From contig NZ_FQVK01000028.1 in assembly GCF_900129345.1 (NCBI RefSeq), positions 1 to 47,136 on the forward strand: DNA of 47,136 nt. Reading direction: 5' to 3'. This DNA comes from Ruegeria intermedia. GTDB taxonomy: Bacteria > Pseudomonadota > Alphaproteobacteria > Rhodobacterales > Rhodobacteraceae. The position numbers and the translations under genes are program-made. Numbering within the stretch: the stretch's first letter is position 1; every line of letters begins with the position of its first letter. Shown here piece by piece: positions 18,267 to 25,823 of this stretch. The notes beneath the pieces were generated by a model that was not told where the DNA came from, searched no databases, and saw only the letters and a program-made list of their open reading frames with translations.

Positions 18267-19838
18267 TCAGGTCAGATCCTTGTAGCTGATTTCGCGCGCA
18301 TCCGCGCCCGGGCCGGCCTTTTCGCGGCGCATGATCAAGCGGTTCAGCGCGCTGATATAGGCCTTGGCCGACGCCACCACGGTATCCGTGTTCGCGGATT
18401 GGCCCGTGGCGATCATGCCGTCTTCCTCGAGGCGGACAGAAACCGTGGCTTGTGCGTCGGTACCTTCGGTTACGGCATGCACCTGGTACAGCTGCAGATG
18501 CGCCTCGTTCGGGTAGATGGCACGGATCGCCTTGAAGGTCGCGTCGACCGGTCCGTCGCCGTGCTCGGTTGCGATGACATCCTTGCCGTCGACCTCCAGT
18601 TCGACCGTCGCTTCGGCCTGACCGCCGGTGCCGCAGGTGACTTTCATCGAGACCAGCTGCAGGTGATCGTTGGTCGCGTCATCCGCGCTCATCAGCGCGA
18701 TCAGGTCGTCGTCGAACACCTCTTTCTTGCGGTCGGCCAGTTCCTTGAACCGCACGAAGATGTCCTTGAGCTGGTTGTCCCCGATCTCGTAGCCGAGTGT
18801 CTCCAGCTTGTCGCGCAGCGCGGCCCGACCGGAATGCTTGCCCAGCGGAAGAGATGTGCCCGAGAGGCCGATATCCTCGGGGCGCATGATCTCGAAATTC
18901 TCGCGGTTCTTCAGCATGCCATCCTGATGGATGCCGCTTTCATGCGCGAAGGCGTTCTTGCCGACGATCGCCTTGTTGAATTGCACCGGAAAGCCCGAAA
19001 CCGTCGCCACCCTGCGCGAGATGTGCATGATCTTGGTGGTGTCGATGCCCGTTTTCCACGGCATGATGTCGTTGCGGGTGCGCAGCGCCATCACGACCTC
19101 TTCCAGCGCAGTATTGCCCGCGCGTTCGCCCAGTCCGTTGATCGTGCATTCGATCTGGCGCGCGCCGCCGGCAACAGCGGCCAGGGCGTTGGCGGTCGCC
19201 ATGCCAAGGTCGTTGTGGCAATGGGTGGCAAAGATCACCTCGTCGGCGCCGGGCACGGTTTCGATCAGCCTGCGGATCAGATCGGCCGACTCCGCCGGCG
19301 CGGTATAGCCCACCGTATCGGGGATGTTGATCGTGGTCGCGCCGGCCTTGATCGCAATCTCGATCACGCGGCACAGATAGTCCCATTCGGTCCGGGTCGC
19401 GTCCATCGGCGACCATTGCACGTCTTCGCACAGGTTGCGGGCGTGGCTGACGGTTTCGTGGATCTTTTCGGCCATCTCGTCCTGCGTCAGGTTCGGAATG
19501 GCGCGGTGCAGCGGCGAGGTGCCGATGAAGGTGTGGATCCGGTTCTTTTCGGCGTGTTTCACCGCCTCCCAGCAGCGGTCGATATCGGCGAAATTGGCGC
19601 GCGCCAGGCCGCAGATGCGGGCGTTCTTGGCGCGCTGCGCGATTTCCGACACGGCCTTGAAATCACCCTCGGAAGCGATGGGGAAGCCGGCCTCGATGAT
19701 GTCGACGCCCATGTCGTCCAGCAGCTCGGCGATTTCCAGCTTTTCGTCATGGGTCATGGTTGCGCCGGGGCTTTGCTCGCCGTCGCGCAAAGTGGTGTCA
19801 AAGATCAAGACGCGGTCTTGGTCGGTCACGTTGGTCAT
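18267..19838 (-). CDS. leuA: 2-isopropylmalate synthase
   Basis: The 523-residue protein has the catalytic TIM barrel with VLIFDTTLRDGEQSPG and the metal ligands in ATHCHNDLGMATAN, then a linker and the C-terminal regulatory domain (about 390-523) where leucine binds in this family. It condenses acetyl-CoA with 2-ketoisovalerate, the first step of leucine synthesis. I place the start at ATG 19838; the open frame also allows GTG at 19847, three codons earlier. Other leu genes are not in the window. A Leu-rich leader ORF and hairpins upstream suggest attenuation by leucine supply. Confidence 0.96.
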   Translation of the reverse strand: MTNVTDQDRVLIFDTTLRDGEQSPGATMTHDEKLEIAELLDDMGVDIIEAGFPIASEGDFKAVSEIAQRAKNARICGLARANFADIDRCWEAVKHAEKNRIHTFIGTSPLHRAIPNLTQDEMAEKIHETVSHARNLCEDVQWSPMDATRTEWDYLCRVIEIAIKAGATTINIPDTVGYTAPAESADLIRRLIETVPGADEVIFATHCHNDLGMATANALAAVAGGARQIECTINGLGERAGNTALEEVVMALRTRNDIMPWKTGIDTTKIMHISRRVATVSGFPVQFNKAIVGKNAFAHESGIHQDGMLKNRENFEIMRPEDIGLSGTSLPLGKHSGRAALRDKLETLGYEIGDNQLKDIFVRFKELADRKKEVFDDDLIALMSADDATNDHLQLVSMKVTCGTGGQAEATVELEVDGKDVIATEHGDGPVDATFKAIRAIYPNEAHLQLYQVHAVTEGTDAQATVSVRLEEDGMIATGQSANTDTVVASAKAYISALNRLIMRREKAGPGADAREISYKDLT

Positions 19839-19871
19839 GGGGGTCACTTTCTTGTCTGTCCTAAAGCCATT

Positions 19872-19923
19872 GGCGCGCAGGCCTCCTCCTCTGAGCGGGC
19901 GCGCCGGATGGCACGCTCAGAGG
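19872..19923 (-). promoter_or_regulatory. Alternative hairpins of a probable leuA attenuator
   Basis: Read on the minus strand, a ten-base perfect stem (arms 19914-19923 and 19888-19897) includes the stop codon of the leader ORF in its first arm. A second stem of seven bases (arms 19899-19905 and 19872-19878) overlaps the loop and cannot form together with the first. Mutually exclusive stems around a leader peptide are the pattern of ribosome-mediated attenuation. No classical T tract follows, so the mechanism could instead control translation or Rho access. Confidence 0.55.
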
Positions 19924-20003
19924 CGGATTAGGATCAGTAGGCCACGCAGAGCAGCGCCGGCGAAAGCGGCGAAAGCAAAAGGGATATCTGCGCGGTTGAT
20001 CAT
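19917..20003 (-). CDS. leuL: Probable leucine leader peptide upstream of leuA
   Basis: A 28-codon ORF starts at ATG 20001-20003 and ends at TGA 19917-19919. Its last ten residues are LRGLLILIRL, with five leucines, two of them encoded by CTA, a codon that is rare in GC-rich genomes. It has no visible Shine-Dalgarno sequence, but a TATAAC -10 element lies nine bases before the ATG, so the transcript would begin almost at the start codon and be translated as a nearly leaderless mRNA. The leader trpL RNA of Sinorhizobium is a known leaderless parallel. Position, strand and composition fit a leuA attenuator; translation itself is unproven. Confidence 0.65.
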   Translation of the reverse strand: MINRADIPFAFAAFAGAALRGLLILIRL

Positions 20004-20012
20004 GAGTTCGAG

Positions 20013-20040
20013 GTTATACACCCCGAACCGGGAATGAAAA
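20013..20040 (-). promoter_or_regulatory. Promoter of the leuL-leuA transcript
   Basis: TATAAC (20013-20018, minus strand) matches the -10 consensus at five of six positions. TTTTCA, 16 bases upstream (20035-20040), matches the -35 at four of six. The start would fall at about 20005-20007, two to four bases before the leader ATG. Confidence 0.5.
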
Positions 20041-20125
20041 GAAGGAAAATGCGCGGCCGCCCGATTTCGCGAAAGGATTGGAAACGGGGATTGATTGCGT
20101 GGGCAACTCCGCTAGCTGGAAGGCG

Positions 20126-20791
20126 ATGAGAAATGCTTTGGTCATAGGCGCAAGTGGTGGGATCGGCCGAGCCGTCTGCAATGAGCTTCTGTCGCGGTCG
20201 GTTCATGTTGTCGGTCTGTCGCGGTCGGAAAATGGGCTGGATCTGATGCAGCCGGAACTGGCCGACGAGATGCTGGGCCGTGTCGAAGGGCCGTTCGACC
20301 TTGTTCTGGTGGCATCCGGCGCGCTCGAGATCGACGGCGCGGAACCGGAAAAGACCATTCGGGCGGTGTCGGCCAAGGCCATGATGGATCAATTCGCCCT
20401 GAACGCGGTTGGGCCGGCGCTGGCGCTGAAACACGCGCATCGCCTGTTGCCGCGCAACGGGCGGTCGGTTTTCACCGTGCTGTCGGCGCGTGTGGGCTCG
20501 ATCGGGGACAATCGTCTGGGCGGTTGGGTCAGCTATCGCGCGGCCAAGGCGGCGGTGAACCAAATCGTGCATACGGCCGCGATCGAACTGGCCCGAACCC
20601 ACAAGGATGCGATCTGCGTCGCCCTGCACCCCGGAACGGTCAAGACCCCGTTCACGCAGAAATATCTGGGCCGGCACCCTGCGGTTGCGCCGGAGGAGGC
20701 GGCGCGCAACCTGATGCAGGTCGTCGAGGGCCTGCGTCCCGAGCAGACCGGGCAGTTCTTCGACTGGGTCGGAAAACCGGTCCCTTGGTGA
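20126..20791 (+). CDS. Short-chain dehydrogenase/reductase (C-factor-like)
   Basis: The 221-residue protein has the SDR nucleotide motif ALVIGASGGIGRAV at the N terminus, the NAG-like segment VASGALEIDG, and the catalytic serine, tyrosine and lysine in VLSARVGSIGDN and WVSYRAAKAAVNQ (YxxxK). The length and the LHPGTVKTPFTQKY block match the small CsgA-type SDRs. The substrate is unknown. ATG 20126 follows GGAAGG; an upstream in-frame ATG at 20078 would add 16 unconserved residues. It faces leuL and converges on the MORN gene with four bases between the stop codons. Confidence 0.88.
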   Translation: MRNALVIGASGGIGRAVCNELLSRSVHVVGLSRSENGLDLMQPELADEMLGRVEGPFDLVLVASGALEIDGAEPEKTIRAVSAKAMMDQFALNAVGPALALKHAHRLLPRNGRSVFTVLSARVGSIGDNRLGGWVSYRAAKAAVNQIVHTAAIELARTHKDAICVALHPGTVKTPFTQKYLGRHPAVAPEEAARNLMQVVEGLRPEQTGQFFDWVGKPVPW

Positions 20792-20795
20792 CGTT

Positions 20796-22265
20796 CTACC
20801 CGTCCGACGGGGCGGCATCGGGGTCCGTTTCGGCCTCGGGCGTCTGCGGTTCAGCCTCGGCCGGCTGTTCGGCGTCGGCTTCGGTCAGTGCGCCATTTTC
20901 CCAGGTGCCTGTTTCCTCTTCCCCGTTGGCATAGCGCATCGTGCCGCTGCCCTGACGCTTGCCATTGACGAAATTGCCTTCGTACACGTCGCCGTTGGCA
21001 TAGGTCGCAACGCCATATCCGGTGATCTTGCCCTCGGACCAGGCGCCCGAATATTTGAACCCGTTGGGCATCACCACCTCGCCCTGGCCGTGGCGCTGGC
21101 CGTTCAGGAAATCGCCGGTATAGACGGTGCCGTCGGCATAGGTCGCCTTGCCTTTGCCCTGGCGCACGCCATCCACCCAGTCTCCGTCATAGCTGGAGCC
21201 GTCGGCGCGGGTCAGAACACCCTTTCCGTGTGTGCGGGCGTTCTTGAACTGGCCCTTGTAGATCGTGCCGTTGGCGTAGGTGGCGGTGCCCCGGCCCTCG
21301 ATCACCCCGGCAACCCAGTCGCCTTCGTACGAAGAGCCGTCCGGATAGGTGATGCGCCCCTGCCCGTCGGCCAGATCCGCCTTGAAATCGCCGACATAGA
21401 CCGAGCCGTCGGGATAGGTCGCCTCGCCCAGCCCGTGAATCTGGCCGTCCTTCCATTCGCCCGAATAGATATAGCCGTCGGTGCCCGTGTAGGTGCCCTT
21501 GCCGTGGCGCCGATCGTCGACGAATTCGCCTTCGTAAATGTCGCCATTGGCATAGGTCACTTTGCCCGTGCCCTGGCGCCGGCCGTCGACCAGCGGGCCA
21601 TCGTAGACGTCTCCGTTGGGCTGGGTCAGGCGTCCGGTTCCGGTGATCCGGTCCTCGGACCATTCACCCGCATAGATCATGCCGTCGGGCATCGTCAACG
21701 TGCCCTGACCGTCGCGCTGCCCGGCCTTGACGTCGCCCTCGTAGACGGCGCCATCGGCATAGGTGATCTTGGCCTTGCCCTGACGCAGGCCATCGACCCA
21801 GTCGCCGTCATAGATATAGCCTCCGGGGTCGGTCATCACGCCCTTGCCGTGGTGCTGCGCGTTTTTGAACCCGCCCTCGTACCGTATGCCGTTGGCATAT
21901 GTCACGACACCGGTGCCGTTGATCGCGCCGTCCACCCAGTCGCCTTCGTAGGTGCCGCCATCGGCGAAGGTGATCTTGCCCTTGCCGTGGGGCCGGCCCT
22001 TGACGAAGTCGCCCTCGTAGACCGAGCCGTTGGCATAGCGCGCGATGCCCTTGCCCTGGATCTCGCCTTCGACCCATTCGCCGGTATACTCGAACCCGTC
22101 CGGCAGCCGGTAGGTGCCTGTGCCGTGGCGCAGACCGTTTTCGAAGGTGCCTTCGTAGACACCGCCCACGTCGTCATCGGCAACGATGACCTGGTCCTGC
22201 TGCGCCAGAGACTGGCCGGCCATGCCCATCGCGGCGATGGCAATCGAATTCCTTAGAAGCTTCAT
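20796..22265 (-). CDS. Exported MORN-repeat protein with 18 phased repeats
   Basis: The 489-residue protein has a signal peptide (MKLLRNSIAIAAMGMAGQSL, cut after about residue 22). Residues 35-448 hold 18 MORN repeats, each exactly 23 residues with no indel (consensus xxYxGxWxxGxxxGxGxxxYxxG). An acidic Pro/Glu-rich tail (449-489) starts with a degenerate repeat. Repeats 1-9 and 10-18 align one to one: FKNA only in 5 and 14, SE.xITG only in 8 and 17, MP.G in 7 and 16. W-type and F-type repeats alternate except at the 9/10 junction. This shows block duplication. MORN arrays form extended beta-meanders that bind lipids or proteins; here the site would be the periplasm or surface. ATG 22265 is chosen because the signal peptide begins there. 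Confidence 0.88.
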   Translation of the reverse strand: MKLLRNSIAIAAMGMAGQSLAQQDQVIVADDDVGGVYEGTFENGLRHGTGTYRLPDGFEYTGEWVEGEIQGKGIARYANGSVYEGDFVKGRPHGKGKITFADGGTYEGDWVDGAINGTGVVTYANGIRYEGGFKNAQHHGKGVMTDPGGYIYDGDWVDGLRQGKAKITYADGAVYEGDVKAGQRDGQGTLTMPDGMIYAGEWSEDRITGTGRLTQPNGDVYDGPLVDGRRQGTGKVTYANGDIYEGEFVDDRRHGKGTYTGTDGYIYSGEWKDGQIHGLGEATYPDGSVYVGDFKADLADGQGRITYPDGSSYEGDWVAGVIEGRGTATYANGTIYKGQFKNARTHGKGVLTRADGSSYDGDWVDGVRQGKGKATYADGTVYTGDFLNGQRHGQGEVVMPNGFKYSGAWSEGKITGYGVATYANGDVYEGNFVNGKRQGSGTMRYANGEEETGTWENGALTEADAEQPAEAEPQTPEAETDPDAAPSDG

Positions 22266-22420
22266 CTGCGTCCTGCCTGCCCGGTTGTCATCTGTTGGGT
22301 TCGCTCGTGCAAAACTATGACACAGCATCCGGTCGGGCAACGGGTTTTGCCGCTATGGTCTTTCACTTGCGGCCCGATCTGCTAAATGCCTTGGCAGGTG
22401 ACGAGGGCAAGAGGGCAGAC

Positions 22421-24079
22421 ATGGCCGACAATTTCCGCATCACGCTGGCACAGCTGAATCCGACGGTGGGCGACATCGCGGGCAACGCCGCCAAGGCCCG
22501 GTCCGCGTGGGAGCAGGGCCGAGCGGCGGGCGCCGATCTGGTCGCACTGCCCGAGATGTTCATCACCGGCTACAACACGCAGGACCTGGTGCAGAAGCCC
22601 GCCTTTCACGCCGCCGCGATGGACGCGGTGCGGCAACTGGCCGCCGACTGCGCGGACGGGCCGGCCATGGCCATCGGCGGGCCCTGGGTCGAGGACGGCA
22701 AGCTCTACAACGCCTATCTGATCCTCGACCAGGGGCGGATCGTCAGCAAGGTATTCAAGCATCACCTGCCCAATGAAACGGTGTTCGACGAAGTGCGCCT
22801 GTTCGATGCCGGGCCGCTGGGCGGGCCCTATGCTGTCGGCAACACGCGGATCGGCAGCCCGATTTGCGAGGATGGTTGGCACGAGGACGTGGCCGAGACG
22901 CTGGCCGAAACCGGGGCCGAATTCCTGCTGATCCCCAACGGGTCGCCGTATTTCCGCGACAAGTACGATGTGCGCCTGAACCAGATGGTCGCGCGCGTGG
23001 TCGAGACCGGCTTGCCTGTGATCTATCTCAACATGGTCGGTGGGCAGGACGACCAGGTGTTCGACGGGGGCAGCTTTGGCCTGAATCCCGGTGGCGCGCT
23101 GGCCTTCCGCATGCCGGTTTTTGACGAAACGGTGGCGCAGGTCGATCTTCGGCGCGGCGAACAGGGCTGGACCATCGCGCCGGGCGCGGTCGCCGAACAG
23201 CCCGACGCCTGGGAGCAGGACTACCGCGCGATGGTGCAGGCGCTGCGCGACTACATGGCCAAGACCGGGTTTTCCAAGGCGTTGCTAGGCCTGTCGGGCG
23301 GGGTCGATTCCGCGCTGGTGGCCACGATCGCCGTCGATGCGCTGGGGGCGGAAAACGTGCGCTGTGTGATGCTGCCGTCGGAATACACCAGTGCCGCGTC
23401 GCTCGAGGATGCCGAGGCCGTCGCCAAGGCGCTGGGCGTGCGATACGACTATGTTCCGATCGGTCAGTCCCGTGCCGCCGTGACCGAGACCCTGGCCCCG
23501 CTGTTCGCGGGCCGGCCGGCCGACATCACCGAGGAGAACATCCAATCCCGTCTGCGCGGTCTGCTGCTGATGGCGATTTCGAACAAGTTCGGCGAGATGC
23601 TGCTGACCACCGGCAACAAATCCGAGGTCGCCGTGGGTTATGCCACGATCTATGGCGACATGAATGGCGGCTACAACCCGATCAAGGATCTGTACAAGAC
23701 CCGGGTGTTCGAAACCTGTCGCTGGCGCAATGCCAATCACCGCGACTGGATGAAAGGGCCGGCGGGCGAGGTCATCCGCCCCTCGGTCATCGACAAGCCG
23801 CCCAGCGCCGAGCTGCGCGAGGACCAGAAGGACAGCGACAGCCTGCCTGACTATCCGGTGCTGGATGGCATTCTTGAGATTCTCGTGGACCGGGACGGTT
23901 CGATCGCCGATTGCGTCGCCGCCGGGTTCGACGAGGCCGATGCCCGCCGGGTCGAGCACCTGATCTACATCAGCGAATACAAGAGATTCCAGTCGGCGCC
24001 GGGCACCCGGCTGACCAACCGGGCCTTCTGGCTGGACCGGCGCTATCCGATCGTGAATCGCTGGCGGGATCGCGGGTGA
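22421..24079 (+). CDS. nadE: Glutamine-dependent NAD+ synthetase
   Basis: The 552-residue protein fuses a nitrilase-type glutaminase (about 1-260; catalytic Glu in ALPEMFITGY, Lys in FKHHLPNETVFDE, Cys in GSPICEDGWHE) to an ATP pyrophosphatase synthetase domain (LGLSGGVDSALVATIA, about 285-300). TTGNKSEVAVGYATIYGDM is the NAD synthetase signature. It amidates nicotinic acid adenine dinucleotide using glutamine nitrogen. ATG 22421 gives the family N terminus; the longer frame reaches into the divergent MORN promoter region. nadD, the preceding enzyme in the same pathway, lies elsewhere in this window. Confidence 0.96.
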   Translation: MADNFRITLAQLNPTVGDIAGNAAKARSAWEQGRAAGADLVALPEMFITGYNTQDLVQKPAFHAAAMDAVRQLAADCADGPAMAIGGPWVEDGKLYNAYLILDQGRIVSKVFKHHLPNETVFDEVRLFDAGPLGGPYAVGNTRIGSPICEDGWHEDVAETLAETGAEFLLIPNGSPYFRDKYDVRLNQMVARVVETGLPVIYLNMVGGQDDQVFDGGSFGLNPGGALAFRMPVFDETVAQVDLRRGEQGWTIAPGAVAEQPDAWEQDYRAMVQALRDYMAKTGFSKALLGLSGGVDSALVATIAVDALGAENVRCVMLPSEYTSAASLEDAEAVAKALGVRYDYVPIGQSRAAVTETLAPLFAGRPADITEENIQSRLRGLLLMAISNKFGEMLLTTGNKSEVAVGYATIYGDMNGGYNPIKDLYKTRVFETCRWRNANHRDWMKGPAGEVIRPSVIDKPPSAELREDQKDSDSLPDYPVLDGILEILVDRDGSIADCVAAGFDEADARRVEHLIYISEYKRFQSAPGTRLTNRAFWLDRRYPIVNRWRDRG

Positions 24080-24099
24080 ACACCGCGACGGGGCGGTGT
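24080..24099 (+). terminator. Hairpin after nadE
   Basis: ACACCGC and GCGGTGT form a seven-base perfect stem immediately after the nadE stop. It is followed by CTTGGG and an A-rich stretch, not a T run, so termination strength is uncertain. Confidence 0.45.
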
Positions 24100-24208
24100 C
24101 TTGGGCAAAAAATACAGAATTTTGTTTGTGTGCGGGAAACAGTGCCGCTTGTCGATCCGTCATTGTGCGCCCTCTGCGGCGGAATGGGCGTTTTAGCCCC
24201 GCAAATCC

Positions 24209-24237
24209 TTGCTGAAATGACATTTTTTCGACATAAT
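24209..24237 (+). promoter_or_regulatory. Candidate promoter in the nadE-downstream gap
   Basis: TTGCTG (24209-24214) and CATAAT (24232-24237) are separated by 17 bases. The -10 matches at five of six positions and the -35 at three. It would drive the small gene at 24350 with a leader of about 105 bases. Confidence 0.4.
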
Positions 24238-24349
24238 TTGGTACAGGTCCTGCCTTGATTGGCCGTTTCGGCCGCGTTCATCTGGACAGGCAGGGCCGGT
24301 GGCAAAGCATCCGTGGTGGGGTGCCGAACGTTAGTTGGTGGGTGTTGAG

Positions 24350-24616
24350 ATGTTTAACGATTATGACAGGCCGCTGCATGCGCCGTGGTTGTACAAGGAA
24401 ATGGAGTCGCAGCCGCAGGACTTGGACGAGGCGGGCTTGGCTGCCTCGATTGCGGATATCATGCAAGAGGAACGGCGCCGGACTCCGGCCGCAGCGATCA
24501 AGCGCCCGGAATTTCCCGACCTGCGTTCTGACGAGGAGCCCGACCCCGAGCAGTCCGCGCCGAGCCTGGTTGGGACCTTCAGGCAGAAACTGGCGGAACT
24601 GGCAGGCGCAGCCTGA
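24350..24616 (+). CDS. Small acidic protein of unknown function
   Basis: An 88-residue ORF with high GC at third positions and an acidic, hydrophilic composition (MFNDYDRPLHAPWLYKEMES at the start). There is a predicted helical segment LAASIADIMQEERRR and no signal peptide or transmembrane helix. I do not recognise the family. The Shine-Dalgarno sequence is weak (GTTGAG). A larger overlapping frame (24255-24638) is Arg/Trp-rich and looks like a shadow, which supports this one. A promoter-like sequence lies about 110 bases upstream. Whether it is a conserved gene needs a homology search. Confidence 0.55.
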   Translation: MFNDYDRPLHAPWLYKEMESQPQDLDEAGLAASIADIMQEERRRTPAAAIKRPEFPDLRSDEEPDPEQSAPSLVGTFRQKLAELAGAA

Positions 24617-24707
24617 GCCCGGGCAGAGTGCGTCTTGACCGAGCGTTGATAGCCGCAGAGCGGCGCCCTGCAGCCTTTGTCGTCGAACTTGCAGCCATGA
24701 AAAGATG

Positions 24708-24730
24708 AAAAGCCCGCGCTCAGCGTGGGC
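24708..24730 (-). terminator. Rho-independent terminator of the MBL-fold gene
   Basis: On the minus strand GCCCACGC-TGA-GCGCGGGC forms an eight-base stem (one G-T pair) and is followed by TTTT (24708-24711). It lies 22 bases after the MBL gene stop codon. Confidence 0.7.
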
Positions 24731-24751
24731 AATCCAATGGTGCGCCGTCGT

Positions 24752-25684
24752 TCACCCCATCATCTGATAACTGACGGGCACGAAGCGGAAGCCTTCACCG
24801 CGCGCCTCGACGAAGCCTGCCGCCGGGAACGGCATGTGATACCCGATCATCGGTATCTTGTCGGCGGCCAGCATGCCCAGAACCTTGCGCCGCGCCGCGG
24901 TCGCCGCGGCCTTGTCCATGTCGAACCGGACCTCCCATTCGGGATGAGCGAAGGACCAGACATAGTGGTTGGCCAGATCCGCAGTCAGGATCAATCGCTG
25001 ACCGTTGCTTTCCAGGTGATAGACCATGTGCCCCGGCGTGTGACCGAATGCGGCCATGGCGGTGATGCCAGGGGCGACCTCGGCGCCGTCTTCGACAAAG
25101 GTCATCTTGTCCGCCATCGGCGTGACCTTGGCGGCCACCATGTCGCCGACGCGGTTTCCGGCCTCTTGCGCGGACCAGAAGTCATATTCGGTCGCGGCCG
25201 TGACATAGCGCGCGTTGGCAAAGGTCGGGGCGTCATTCGTGGTCATCCCACCGATGTGGTCGGGGTGCATGTGGGTCAGAACCACCACGTCGATGTCATC
25301 GGGCGAAACGCCGGCATCGGCCAAGGCCTTTTGAATGCCGCCCTGGCCAAGGCCCGTGTCGAACAGGATCATCTCGCTGCCGGTGTTCACCAGCGTCGGT
25401 GTGAAGAAGAACTGGGCCTTGTCGGCAGGGATGAAGTTTTCCGCCGACACTCGGGCGAATTCCTCGTCCGAGGCGCCTCCGCCAAAGATCTCCTTGGCGC
25501 CGTCCCTTGGCAGGCTGCCATCCAGCAGGGTCGTCACGGTGAGATCGCCGAGCATGAAGCTGCGGGCGACGGCCGAGTTGGCCATGGCCCCCGATCCAGC
25601 AGCGAGGACCGGTTTGACCGAGGCGGCAAGGGGCAGCGCGGCTGCGGCGCCCAAAGCGGCGCGGCGGGTGAATTTCAGTGTCAT
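24752..25684 (-). CDS. Tat-exported MBL-fold metallo-hydrolase
   Basis: The 310-residue protein begins with a twin-arginine signal (TRRAALGAAAALPLAA, about 6-22), so it is folded before export to the periplasm. The metallo-beta-lactamase motif is H138-M-H140-P-D142-H143 in LTHMHPDHIGG, with further ligands in FGHTPGHMVYHL and LTADLANH. ATG 25684 follows GGGAGAC; the longer frame is unconserved and runs into the gltX leader. Similar proteins include quorum-quenching lactonases and alkylsulfatase-like hydrolases, but the substrate cannot be told. It is divergent from gltX. Confidence 0.88.
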   Translation of the reverse strand: MTLKFTRRAALGAAAALPLAASVKPVLAAGSGAMANSAVARSFMLGDLTVTTLLDGSLPRDGAKEIFGGGASDEEFARVSAENFIPADKAQFFFTPTLVNTGSEMILFDTGLGQGGIQKALADAGVSPDDIDVVVLTHMHPDHIGGMTTNDAPTFANARYVTAATEYDFWSAQEAGNRVGDMVAAKVTPMADKMTFVEDGAEVAPGITAMAAFGHTPGHMVYHLESNGQRLILTADLANHYVWSFAHPEWEVRFDMDKAAATAARRKVLGMLAADKIPMIGYHMPFPAAGFVEARGEGFRFVPVSYQMMG

Positions 25685-25823
25685 TGAACTGTCTCCCTGT
25701 GTGATCACGCGTGACGACCTAGGGTGGCCGCGCGTCCCGGCAACCCCGCGCGGCCTCGGCCGCCCAGCAATCGCTGGACAAAAACGCGCCCATGTGACAA
25801 GAGCCGCGCAACAGGAGACACCC

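Noticed and set aside
18132..19931. 599-residue open frame opposite leuA
   Set aside because: LeuA on the minus strand is certain; the plus-strand frame is low-complexity and antisense.
20922..22163. Possible CRISPR array because of even spacing of similar sequence
   Set aside because: The 69-bp period is coding MORN repeats, with no short constant repeats and unique spacers.
21090..22256. 388-residue open frame opposite the MORN gene with regular repeats
   Set aside because: The periodicity comes from the 69-bp MORN repeats in the other strand; it has no start context of its own.
24255..24638. 127-residue frame overlapping the small gene at 24350
   Set aside because: Its composition is Arg/Trp/Ser-rich as expected for an out-of-phase frame; the 24350 frame has coding-like codon use.
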